A stretch of 17,524 nucleotides of DNA from Rodentolepis nana (taxonomy: Eukaryota > Platyhelminthes > Cestoda > Cyclophyllidea > Hymenolepididae), in NCBI GenBank assembly GCA_900617975.1, contig UZAE01000852.1:1-17524 (forward strand), given 5' to 3'. Positions 9,584 through 17,524 of the stretch are shown one piece after another. Both the position numbers and the translations under genes were made by a program. Position 1 is the first letter of the stretch, and the number at the start of each line of letters is the position of its first letter. The notes under the pieces are model-generated. The model saw only the letters and a list, made by a program, of their open reading frames with translations. It made no database searches and was not told where the DNA came from.

Positions 9584-12500
9584 CTAATAGGGAAAAATGT
9601 CATTTGATTAGTGATTAGCAGTTCCAAGTTTCCGTTACATAAACTGAAATTCTACCTGAAATACGTTCGTGAGATCTCGAAGATTGAAAACGTAGTGGAA
9701 CTTCACAGCAGTAGGTAGAAAGGTGGACGTCACTTTCGAATGGAAATCAATAGCTAAATCAGTAATGCTTGATGCCAGGCGTTGGACAGCAGAAGGAAAA
9801 CCAGCAGCCGGCAATTCAAGATGTTGTGATAAAATGGAATAATAGATCGAGTGAACAGCTTCTCGACCTGGAAAACTTAAGTTGAAAATGGCAAAGTGTC
9901 TCTAAAAAAAGAAATAAGCACATAAATACTAAAGTAATTTGAAGTATACCTGTAATCGGGAGTCGATCGTGAAGCTTCCTGCGGTTGGATTCATGCAAGT
10001 CACATATTGAGCATCCGTAATCTCTTTCAGAGTTAACTTCGTCCGATCATACCAGTGAGAGTGATCGATATGTTGTCGGATCAGAGTGTGAGGTTGAACT
10101 GTAAAGTAGGCATCAACCTCAGGCATATTGAGGTCATCGATAAAGTAGACTAGACGTTTATTTCCTGGTGGTCCATATGATCGACCGGTTTTCTTCTCCA
10201 ACTGTTTCTCTAACACACGTTGAAGCATTTCACTAGTTGTATAGTAGTTCAAAGGCACATTAACTACTACAAAATCCTCTCCAAGATTTCGAAGTAGATC
10301 TTGAATTAAAACACTCTTTCCAGTCCCAGCTGCTCCCACTAACATTACCGGATAACGAGCGGCAATTAGAAGGTCAAGGAAGTATCGAATACGAGCAGTT
10401 TCAGGAGTAGACACTAGTGCTGTCTATATGAAAAACATTTCCAATAAGTTCTATGGTTATATATACGACTGATATACCTGAAGTGGTTCATTCGTATCCA
10501 AGATAAATTGTTCTACTTTCTTACTCCAAGGTTCAAACTTCTTACTCACAGGGTCAATATAGAAATCAAAAACACTACCACCATATGTTGACGTAGGAAA
10601 TTTCACAGCCTTGAATTCTTCCAACCACCATTTAGAGAACTCTGTTCGATAATCGATAATCTGGTCCTGTACTAAAGCGCCTCCAAAGGCCCAAATGGCA
10701 CAAAAGACAAAGAATGTTTCAACGACTTCCTTGGGAGTATCTGGAGGAGTGTTAATAGGGGTCAAGTGAACTTCAAGTAGGTGGCACAATGTCTGTACAT
10801 GACCCAATTCAACCAGAGGGACTGCCAATTTGAATCTTGTTCGCAGAGCTTCTAGACAGACTGGTACATAAGTTTCGAAGAGGATACTCAAATTTGCTTG
10901 TTCAGAACGATTATCACGAGCAGCCAACCATGAATAAATATATGGTCCCCAGCCAAGATCCTACACAATAAATCGCATAAAAAATAAGATTCGATACTTG
11001 CCTGAGGATTGACGTAAAGTATTCCAGCTCTTGAAACGGTTGCAGGTGTAGCGGTTTTCAGATGACTGATTTCAAATACCAAACGCATTGTTGACGTGAG
11101 AGGAATTCGCTCATTACTTGCGAGAGTAAGGACCTTGTTATCGTCCATCACAGTATTCAGCGATTCAATCCACATAGGATCGATATCACCATCTAATATT
11201 ATCCACTTTGGTCCATCGTGTGTCAGTTTGGATAAATCTCTCATCACCACAGAAAACAAGCCATCCTTCCATTCTCTTGTCGCTGGATTAATAATACCAA
11301 AGAGTTCATCATTTGTTACTGCTTTTGGATCTAAATCGACTACCACAGGCTTCTTTTTCATATTTTGATTGGTTCTAAATAGAACTCTCCAAACCATAGA
11401 TTTGCCAGTACCAGCATTGCCCATAATGAATACCGAATGTCGAACAGCAAATAACTCTTGTAGCTGAACTGCTTTAAGAATGAAATTGTCCTCTGGTTGA
11501 AGCTTCAAATCTATGGCAGCCTTTCGTACTTGCTCTTCGAATACTAGGTCTCTCCTTCTAGGAACATCCATGGCAGGAAAGAGATCGGTTATAAGACCCA
11601 TGAAAACAGGTACATCATCGGTTACAATTTTCGGAATATTGAAATCGCGAAGAGCTCGCATAAGAACCTCTTTCTCTGGACGCGTTGGATCACTTCTTTT
11701 GAGGGAACCTGCAACCACTAGAACTGATTTGATAGCTCGTAGACCCCAGTCATAATGATCCTGTTTAGAAAGTAGCTCCTTAGTTAGACTATAAAGGGTT
11801 ATAAATTTGCGAGCTAAGAGTCGAGCTTCAGTAAATCCTTCTGCAACAAGCATGATCTCGCAAATGAGCTCAAAATCCGGTACAACCATGGCACAAGGAC
11901 GAAAGAGAGCTTTTAGATTCTCCGGCAGCTCTGTACGACCTGCGTAGCCAGGATTCATAGTGATGAAAATGCCCACGTCTGGGTTGAGAGTGATCTCCTC
12001 TCCGAGAAAGTTGAATTTCTTGCATTTGTCTTTGATAGCGTCTTGAATGCTCTTTACTTGGACGGCTACTACGGAGAGCACATCAACGGAAATGCGATTG
12101 AATTCGTCAAAGCAGCCCCAAGCACCAGATTGGGCCAGACCTTTATAGATATTTCCAACGGATTTGTAATCCATTTGCTCTGAACAGTTGAAGACGTATA
12201 CCATTATTCCTAGCGCTCTACCCAGATCCTTTGTTGTTTCAGTTTTGCCTGTAGTAGGAATTTAAGATAGCTTTATCTCTTACTTTTAATGCCTTATCCT
12301 CAAAGTTTTCTCCTCTTTCAAAAATTTGCCCTACTTTCAACGAATTAAGATAATAATCTTACGTCGGTCTTAAGCATTCTCAGGCTTCAAATCTATTTCA
12401 ATTTCATGCTACTCAAAAAGAGGATTTTAAAACAGAGCATTGCTTTTGAGGCTAATACGATTCATAATGGAGTTGAATTTGCAAACTAGTTTGGCAGGTG

Positions 12501-15500
12501 TTTGGTATAGGGCACTAACCAATTAAAGGCGATTTTACACTCATAAATGTACATGAATAATCCATTTGGTCGAAGTGAAATGACACAGAAAGGGTTCCAA
12601 CCTGAAAACTATTAAAACTGGACGGATAGCAGCAAATATTCAACTGTCAAAAAACGACAGTGTAAGTTTAAATTCGGAATAATGTTGGTCAATGAGCACA
12701 AGCATTAAAAGTGGTTCAGCGTTGACACATCTGAGATTAATGGTCCGATTCCTTTCATAGAATGCTAAAATTAGCTTTCGCACCTGATATTCGATCCCAG
12801 AGACTGGCTAACTGCACGCCCCTCGTATCATCAATATCTCAAGCTCGGAATTTAAACGAGTCAGTGTAATGTTAACTGAACTCATTATTACTACCGTGCC
12901 AAACTCATATTTCATATTTTGATACGTCGTATAGATAAAAGCCTACTTCTAGCACACTTGTGACCCAAACAACAATCTAACTCCAAATTGGACGTTGGGT
13001 AAATTAAAAAAAGACTTGGGTTAATTTGAGGAATTTTGAGTTGAATAGATTTAGCAATAAATCGGTCGATCGATTCAACTTCAGTGAACACCCTTTCTAA
13101 TGTTCGACTGACTCAAAATTTTAAAAAATCTCTTCTCTGCTGCAAGCTGCTTAATAACTATCATCCACACCACTTCGTCTTCTCGATTATTTAAAGAAAA
13201 AAAACGATTTGAAACAGCAGGACCGAACTTTCTTGTTTAAAGACCGGAAAGTTAAAATTGATCTGTCGTGGATTAGCATTTGCACTATCTGGGAGACAAA
13301 ACACGAAAATAAAATTTCGAAACGTGAGCTGCCAATTTCCTAAGTACTACCCAAATCATTTCCAAAAATGAAACGTTACCTAACTGATATCTAAAGTAAT
13401 CAAGCTCAGTTTTGAGAATTGAAACGTGGCATCGAAATAGTACAATACTAATCAATGTACTGTAAATGTGGTTCAGTGGCTTCAAATACCATGCACATGT
13501 AATTTTATGGCAAATTGTAATTAAAAATAGAATGTCATCTTAATGGATAACACGTTATTGAGAAGAATTTGAAGAGGAGCACATCAATCAAATTTTGTAA
13601 AGTCTAAGCCCCCCACCCCCTAGAATAATTGAAAAAAATGACACGTATTTGGTAACTAGGCTAGTGTACCAAAACAATTTCGTAGACTGAATACAATTGT
13701 CTACCACAAATCAAAGTTTTGCATCCTTCTCATTTATATTTCCATTAGCATGTGAAATGATCATTCAGTAAATCAATGGGGTTTATTTCAATGAACTATA
13801 ATGGGGGGTGGGTTGGGGTGGGGTGAAACTATGCTTACCAGTACCAGCTGGACCAGCGGGTGCCCCAGACATTGTGAGATGCAGAGACTGAGTGAGGGTG
13901 ATATAGCATCTATCAGTAAGAGGAGTGATAACCAGCCTGGGCGTATTTCCCAAATACTCATATGCATAGCGGAACTCCGCGTCACAAATATTGGCAAAGC
14001 AATCACCCAGGGTGTCATCCCATCGATGTCTCAATTGACTGAGCCACGAGAAAGCACCCCTTTCGGTTGCTTTCTCTGAAATCAGTCTGCCAACCACATC
14101 TCGATTGTGGACATCAATTGTACATATGGTCATCACTTTTTGACGCTCTTGAGAACTCAACTCTCCTGTTAGTAGGGTTATCAGAGCGTTAAGCTGGGTG
14201 ATTTGCTTCTTATTAAAGAACTTCAGGGCATTCACATATCCTTCTTCTAGCTGAGCGAAGTTCAAATTGACCTCTGCTGCCCAGCCTATCTGACAGCCTG
14301 CCAACGAAATCTGAGCGGGATAATCAAAAATCCATTGATCTCGAGGTTTTTCCTCAAAATTGGACACACACTGATGTAGATTGTAGAGTAGAGTTGCTCG
14401 CATTTCATCCAGAACTCTATTAAGCCAAACTTCGACTTTCCCCTCAAGGGAACATTCTTTCGAGAGCTTAACTAACTCCCCGTCTTTTGCTTTCATAGTT
14501 ATGGCAGTCTTTGAATTTGGCTTCAGATCCAGACCAGCAATGCTGTCAAACAATTTGGGCAAATGTGGCATGACTTTAATAGGCTCGGTTCCGTTAGCCA
14601 GAATATCAAGGAGATCTGTCGGTGAAATGAAGTAGAAGCGTGGAAATACGAGACGTTTGGTATCCAGGTAATCAGCTAGAGCCTTTTCACATAAAGCCAA
14701 ATCATCTTTCAACCTTTCAAGTCGTTCTGCCAAGCCAATAATATGAGTGGCTATTATGATATTCGTCCCCTTCCTCTCAAAATCTTCGACTATTTTTCTA
14801 AATTCTCCATCAATCTTGTCAAATCTTTTTGAATCTTCTGGTAGCTGCTCTCGTATATCCTCCGAGCTGAGGAATATAGCTTCAAGGTAAGACCAAGTTT
14901 CTTGAATTTCTGACCACAAGCCAATAATGTAGTCAGCAGTTGTAAGTTTCTTTTGCCACTCAGTAATCTGATCGCGGAAGAAATCAATATGTTTGGAGGT
15001 AGTCATATTCTGAAGTTGGACTTGGTTCTCTTCCAGTACTTCAACCGCTTCCTGACTGACGATGAAGAGTTTTAGATCTCTTCTAGAATGTTCTTTCACC
15101 TCAAAAGACAACTGTCCCCAAGTCTGATCAAGTTCTTTTAAGATTTTCTCCATCGAGGCTTCTTTAATCGCTTTATCAACCAAAGTATGGACTTGCTCTT
15201 CGTAATTGTGGAGGTTCAAGCTCAAAAGATCATAAAGGACAGTGGTTTCGTTCATCTCAAAACGAACACCCGTAGTTGCCATTAACTGCGACCAATGTCG
15301 TCCACGAATTGCGGGATTTTGAAGTTCAGTTACAGCTCTTAACGAAGTCATCATATTGCGAACTTCACCCTCAATACCGAGAAAGACAGGCCACGATCGG
15401 GCTATCTTATCTAAACGTCTCAAATCTTTGACTGAGAACTGTTTTAGAGTGAATTCCATCTCATCGACACTAATACGACGCCAAGGCGTATTGTACCACC

Positions 15501-15672
15501 CAGAGATGGTTGAACGAATGAGAACTACCCAGTCCCAGACACTTTTTAGTAGTCGAAGTTCACGACGACAACTTGACAATTGACGATATTCGGATAGAAC
15601 AACTTCAAATAACTGCGCTTGATGTTTCAGTTTGACTAATTCTTCTTCCATCTCACGGATCACGACATTTTC
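4166..15672 (-). CDS. DNAH9: Axonemal outer-arm dynein heavy chain, beta class (DNAH9/11/17-like), 5'-partial, six exons
   Basis: Force-generating heavy chain of the ciliary/flagellar outer dynein arm: an ATP-driven minus-end motor on axonemal doublets. The joined exons (15672-13839, 12248-11002, 10960-10478, 10423-9950, 9901-9656, 9583-4166) total 9,702 nt, 3,233 residues plus TAA. Visible in order: linker; AAA1 P-loop GPAGTGKT (residues 607-614) and Walker B CFDEFNRI (657-664); AAA2 P-loop GNAGTGKS (888-895); AAA3 P-loop GAAGTGKS (1218-1225) and FIDD (1282-1285); AAA4 P-loop GIGGSGKQ (about 1567-1574); stalk coils about 1789-1907 and 2028-2087 around the microtubule-binding domain; AAA5 near 2204; AAA6 FFILSPG near 2642; C-terminal domain to the end. 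Family members are about 4,460 residues, so about 1,230 N-terminal residues lie past base 17524. All junctions preserve frame and match the family without gaps. Recalled family sequences favour DNAH9 over DNAH17 in AAA3 and the microtubule-binding domain; one-to-one orthology is not established. Confidence 0.95.
9584..9655 (-). other. Dynein intron E-F, 72 nt
   Basis: GTAGAA donor, CCCTATTAG acceptor, phase 0. It joins NVFQ to [10 protein letters not shown], reproducing the family's NIFQGLLFS block. Confidence 0.93.
9656..9901 (-). CDS. DNAH9: Dynein exon E: end of AAA3
   Basis: 246 nt, phase 0 at both ends, residues 1347-1428. I read this exon directly from the minus strand, because it has no early ATG and is easily missed. 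It starts AGA CAC TTT (R-H-F), contains [18 protein letters not shown] and [19 protein letters not shown], and ends TNVFQ before the donor GTAGAA. The motif [16 protein letters not shown] is a hallmark of dynein AAA3/AAA4 junctions, and it continues into GLLFS of the next exon. Confidence 0.94.
9902..9949 (-). other. Dynein intron D-E, 48 nt
   Basis: GTATAC donor, TTTTTTTAG acceptor with a good pyrimidine run, phase 0. It joins SRLQ to [12 protein letters not shown], as expected for the family (RLQRHF). Confidence 0.93.
9950..10423 (-). CDS. DNAH9: Dynein exon D: AAA3 core
   Basis: 474 nt, phase 0 at both ends, residues 1189-1346. It contains the AAA3 P-loop GAAGTGKS (1218-1225), the block [14 protein letters not shown], the GYP-like [15 protein letters not shown]alker B region and [15 protein letters not shown] near the end. 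AAA3 is a regulatory nucleotide site in dynein. One oddity is that the usual glycine of the YGTV/YGTA loop just after the Walker B block is phenylalanine ([10 protein letters not shown]; codon TTT at 10105-10103). The rest of the module looks intact. Confidence 0.95.
10424..10477 (-). other. Dynein intron C-D, 54 nt
   Basis: GTATAT donor and CATATAG acceptor, phase 0. Splicing joins PLQ to [15 protein letters not shown], matching the family layout without a gap. Confidence 0.92.
10478..10960 (-). CDS. DNAH9: Dynein exon C: AAA2-AAA3 connector
   Basis: 483 nt, phase 0 at both ends, residues 1028-1188. It starts GAT CTT GGC TGG (D-L-G-W) after the acceptor GTGTAG and ends ...TNEPLQ before the donor GTATAT. 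Family markers are [23 protein letters not shown], here [14 protein letters not shown] followed by [11 protein letters not shown], and [19 protein letters not shown]. It lies between the AAA2 and AAA3 modules and has no P-loop of its own. Confidence 0.94.
10961..11001 (-). other. Dynein intron B-C, 41 nt, GC-AG type, phase 0
   Basis: The exon end CAG is followed by GCAAGT (GC at 11001-11000) and the intron ends TTGTGTAG. Joining NPQ to [11 protein letters not shown] reproduces the family's NP-x-DLGW block exactly and keeps frame. The only nearby GT, five bases further in, gives the wrong frame. At 41 nt it is the shortest intron seen here. Retention would shift the frame, since 41 is not a multiple of three. 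Confidence 0.9.
11002..12248 (-). CDS. DNAH9: Dynein exon B: rest of AAA1 and AAA2
   Basis: 1,247 nt, residues 612 (completed) to 1027. It opens with [20 protein letters not shown], which completes the AAA1 Walker A, and then holds the AAA1 Walker B/sensor block ([30 protein letters not shown]). It continues through the AAA1-AAA2 connector ([19 protein letters not shown]), the AAA2 P-loop GNAGTGKS and the AAA2 acidic motif [12 protein letters not shown], ending ...[11 protein letters not shown]1 is the main hydrolysis site of dynein, and all residues expected for nucleotide binding are present. The exon ends CAG at 11004-11002, followed by GCAAGT rather than GT. Confidence 0.95.
12249..13838 (-). 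other. Dynein intron A-B, phase 1, 1,590 nt
   Basis: Donor GTAAGC, acceptor CTACTACAG. It splits the AAA1 P-loop codon G|GC between GPAGTG and KTETT. I see no gene, RNA or recognised element inside. It is AT-rich, with a C-rich stretch (in transcript sense) just inside the donor and a C6AC5 run at 13609-13619 on the plus strand. If the intron were retained, the donor itself reads GGT AAG (G-K), keeping the Walker A lysine, but translation would then stop at about 13785. Confidence 0.9.
13803..13823 (+). other. G-quadruplex motif just inside the exon A donor (template strand of the dynein gene)
   Basis: Plus-strand G-runs are G6 (13803-13808), G3 (13810-13812), G4 (13815-13818) and G4 (13820-13823), with loops of 1, 2 and 1 bases. 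It begins 14 nt past the 5' splice site in transcript terms, so the pre-mRNA is C-rich there while the template DNA strand is G-rich. Folding is predicted from the sequence pattern only. Confidence 0.75.
13839..15672 (-). CDS. DNAH9: Dynein exon A: end of tail, linker, start of AAA1
   Basis: The 1,834-nt exon encodes residues 1-611 of the visible protein plus the first base of codon 612. It begins after the acceptor ATTTCAG (AG at 15674-15673) with GAA in phase 0. It carries the stretch DYRQL-like [14 protein letters not shown] that precedes the linker in this family, then markers such as [75 protein letters not shown] and [20 protein letters not shown]. It ends inside the AAA1 Walker A motif (GPAGTG) at a GTAAGC donor (GT at 13838-13837). 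An upstream acceptor cannot be excluded, but the residues just before 15672 do not look like dynein. Confidence 0.93.
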
Positions 15673-15979
15673 CTGAAATATAAATTGAAGAGATTTATGG
15701 GCTTTGTTTCCCTGTGAATATCGATCATTGGAAAATACCATACTGGATTGGAGACAAAAGCAATTATTTTGTATTTATAGGTAATCAATAAAGTAATCAT
15801 GATTTTGAATGAACCACCGTCAACTGAAAGCTGAACTCTTACTTTCCAAATGACATAGTAATATTGGAATAACTGAAATAACCGTTTGCATTGGAAAAAT
15901 GCATCAACAGATATTGACATTTATTTTATTGCTGATCTACAAATGAACCCATTAAGATTTTTTAGAATGGAGTGCGTGG

Positions 15980-16303
15980 TAGATTCATCTCCATGTGGTG
16001 CACCCTGGGCAACGTATACTCATACAACATAAAGGTTTATAAACCGGCAGTTGACTTCTGACTTCAAACTACCATCACCCCATCGTATGCCATATTTGAC
16101 CACTTCCACGGTATACACCTTACATTTTTCTCTACCTTTGTTTCTGCCTGTTTCTTTTACATCTGTGAACCACTCCTCTGTTACCCCTCCACTCGACATT
16201 ATGTGACTTTGATGTTCCTCTCTCTATAAACCCCATAGTCAACTGTTGACTATCATATAGCCCGAAAGTTGCTATATATGAGCTCAACCTGACATGAACA
16301 CCA
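15980..16303 (+). repeat. Dispersed repeat, copy 2, inside the upstream dynein intron
   Basis: This is the second copy of the repeat at 1-360. It is shorter by about 37 nt in its right half and has a local 7-nt duplication (GACTTCTGACTTC where copy 1 has GACTTC). It contains a 13-nt palindrome, GTCAAC-T-GTTGAC, at 16238-16250, of which copy 1 keeps only the left half. The left boundary sits at about 15980, where the match to base 1 of the window begins; any extension left of it cannot be tested. The pattern of scattered substitutions and small indels suggests an old copy. Confidence 0.8.
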
Positions 16304-16588
16304 GGAATAAACCATCAGCTTATAACAATGTTTAATGGAGAAATTTCCACTCTCTTCATTATTTTCAAAATAGATAACTGTGTCGTTGGTTGTAAGTACT
16401 GCATTAGCACAAATGGTCACTATGGCTGGTTGCTAATATACACTTTCTTCGTGCAACACTGCATATGCAAATTATTAATGTTCAATTGGAAAGCGAAGAT
16501 AAATGATTAGGTTGGCGTGAGCTCAAAATTGTATACTAAACTCTCTATCTATCCCTAAAAGCTATATATCCACAGATCGTGACAATGG

Positions 16589-16614
16589 ACGAAGCTCGAA
16601 TACGAAAGCTTCGT
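16589..16614. repeat. Perfect 8-bp inverted repeat with 10-nt loop
   Basis: ACGAAGCT (16589-16596) and AGCTTCGT (16607-16614) are exact reverse complements around the loop CGAATACGAA. Nothing nearby assigns it a role; a chance hairpin is quite possible. Confidence 0.5.
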
Positions 16615-16922
16615 TTCCATTACTCAGGTCCAAAGTGAATATGTCTAAGTACCATTGTGCAAAAAGATCTTAATTAGGACACTTCGTATTGACAGGGCAA
16701 GAATATATGAAGGGGCATATAGTCTATAGGATGTTTGAAGATGGAAACCAGGAATAAGAAGAATAAAGATTACACATGGTGAGAGAAGGCTTTCATTTCG
16801 CCTCATCATCGCACACCCCCCTTCCCCCTAGGAGTCACGACAATTCATGACTAATAGATTGATCTAGACATGACATACTGATCTCTCTGTTCAACTACCC
16901 CACCTTAATCATTCTGCAGGTA

Positions 16923-16955
16923 TTGGGTTGGCAACTAAGTCATTGCCGTTTTTGT
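16923..16955 (+). repeat. Mariner 5' inverted terminal repeat
   Basis: It begins TTGGGTTGGCAACTAAGT and continues with CATTGCCGTTTTTG, closely resembling the TTRGGTTGGCAACTAAGTAATTGCGG type of the mellifera/cecropia groups. The exact inner limit is unknown because the partner repeat is outside the window. Confidence 0.8.
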
Positions 16956-17102
16956 TGACAGACTCACTCTATACTTTCTTTTGTTTTGTTAACGTGGCCA
17001 GAGCATCTAACCTATATTTTTTCTTACTGTATGGGCTTCTAGGTTAATTAGTAAAAAATTTTTTGTTTAGTTCTTTAGTTTTGTTTTTATCCCAATTTAA
17101 AA

Positions 17103-17524
17103 ATGAAAGAACAGGACGTGCACTTCCGACACATTTTATTGTATTACTTCCGAAAAGGCAAGAACGCATCGCAAGCACAAAAGAAGTTATGTGCCGTATA
17201 TGGAGATGAAGCCTTAAAAGAAAGGCAGTGTCGAAATTGGTTTGAAAGATTTCGTTCCGGTGATTTCTCACTGAAAAATTCACAACGATCTGGCCGCCCA
17301 GTCGAAGTGGATGAAACCCATATCAAGGCCATTATCGATTCAAATCGTCACAGCACAACACGAGATATTGCAGAGAAGCTCAATGTGTCGCATACATGCA
17401 TTGAAAAAAAAAATTAAAACCCCTTGGTTATGTCAAGAAACTTGATTTATGGATCCCTCACCAGTTAAAGGAAATTCATTTGACGCAACGGATTAGCATC
17501 TGTGATTCGCCGCTACTGAAACGC
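17103..17524 (+). pseudogene. Mariner transposase, N-terminal DNA-binding part, frameshifted, 3' end outside window
   Basis: The intact part (104 codons, 17103-17417 with stop) begins MKEQDVHFRHILLYYFRKGK and carries the first helix-turn-helix (about residues 8-55, ending ERQCRNWFERFRSGD), the SGRPVEVD linker motif and the start of the second helix-turn-helix (IDSNRHSTTRDIAEKLNVSH). These domains bind the terminal repeats. An A10 run at 17404-17413 then throws the frame out, giving AAT TAA. The family sequence resumes in another frame from 17414 (LKPLGYVKKLD, then LWIPHQL and ISICDS), open to the window edge. Relative to the family this is a net -1 or +2 change in the run. The catalytic DDE/D domain is not in the window. 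A sequencing slip in the homopolymer is an alternative explanation. Confidence 0.88.

Larger units (their letters stand above)
15673..17524 (-). other. Upstream dynein intron (partial, at least 1,852 nt), host of a repeat and a mariner
   Basis: From the exon A acceptor to the window edge I find no dynein coding sequence on the minus strand. Bases 15673-15979 are AT-rich with nothing recognised. A dispersed repeat lies at about 15980-16303. Bases 16304-16920 hold no gene, only a small hairpin at 16589-16614. A mariner begins at 16923. The preceding exon should lie beyond 17524. Reading the whole stretch as one intron is inference from the absence of exons. Confidence 0.7.
16923..17524 (+). mobile_element. 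Mariner transposon (mellifera-type), 5' part, cut by window edge
   Basis: The element starts right after a TA dinucleotide (16921-16922), the mariner target site, with a terminal repeat beginning TTGGGTTGGCAACTAAGT. About 150 nt of leader separates this end from the transposase ATG at 17103, as in other mariners. Complete mariners are about 1.3 kb, so roughly half should lie beyond the window, including the catalytic domain and the 3' terminal repeat. It is inserted in the upstream dynein intron, antisense to that gene. Subfamily is assigned by eye from the terminal repeat and from the HFRHILLYYFRKGKNA motif of the protein. Confidence 0.88.

Noticed and set aside
12643..12661. ACTGTC/GACAGT hairpin in the AAA1 intron.
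   Set aside because: A 6-bp stem with an A-rich loop is expected by chance in 1.6 kb.
13285..13485. 66-codon minus-strand open frame within the AAA1 intron.
   Set aside because: The translated residues do not resemble dynein or any other family I recognise. The splice AAA1 G|GC KTET leaves no room for an extra exon, because the P-loop is complete without it.
15843..15872. Possible 30-nt microexon on the minus strand (TTTCAG before it, GTAAGAG after it) encoding LFQYYYVIWK upstream of exon A.
   Set aside because: Splice signals look good and the length keeps frame, but the residues do not resemble any dynein segment I recall at this position. Without transcript support it is more likely chance.
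15996..16017. GCACCCTGGGCAAC resembles the right part of a primate Alu.
   Set aside because: The match is short, the flanking sequence is unrelated to Alu, and the other copy at 1-360 shows a different family of non-primate type.
16507..16515. TTAGGTTGG, like the start of a mariner terminal repeat, suggesting a MITE.
   Set aside because: The match ends after nine bases and no inverted partner was found in the window.

Overview
The window comes from a nuclear genome of an animal with cilia or flagella. Coding exons are broken by GT-AG introns (and one GC-AG intron), and the intergenic DNA is AT-rich. The main gene is an axonemal dynein heavy chain, and part of an animal-type mariner transposon is present. 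Tiny introns of 41-72 nt beside introns over 1.5 kb would fit a parasitic flatworm or another compact invertebrate genome. That placement is inference, because no lineage-specific marker is present.

Layout: bases 1 to about 360 are one copy of a dispersed repeat. Bases 361-4080 are intergenic, with no gene I can support, one pyrimidine tract and a few short unassigned open frames. Bases 4081-15672, read on the minus strand, carry the 3' 72% or so of an outer-arm beta-class dynein heavy chain (DNAH9/11/17 group, closest by eye to DNAH9). I resolved six exons: 15672-13839, 12248-11002, 10960-10478, 10423-9950, 9901-9656 and 9583-4166. They join in frame with no stop into 3,233 residues plus TAA, from the end of the tail through linker, AAA1-AAA4, stalk and microtubule-binding domain, AAA5, AAA6 and the complete C-terminus. 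The first ~1,230 residues, the start codon and the promoter lie beyond base 17524.

Bases 15673-17524 are most simply the start of a large upstream intron. It holds a second, same-orientation copy of the dispersed repeat (about 15980-16303) and, from 16923 to the window edge, the 5' part of a mellifera-type mariner lying antisense to the dynein gene. The mariner transposase frame is broken in an A10 run, so this copy looks dead unless the run is a sequencing error.

I found no operon, CRISPR array, tRNA, rRNA or new multi-gene system. The points most worth following up are a 41-nt GC-AG intron, a conserved glycine replaced by phenylalanine in AAA3, a 5.4-kb uninterrupted terminal exon next to several tiny introns, a G-quadruplex motif just inside the AAA1 intron, and the uncharacterised repeat pair.
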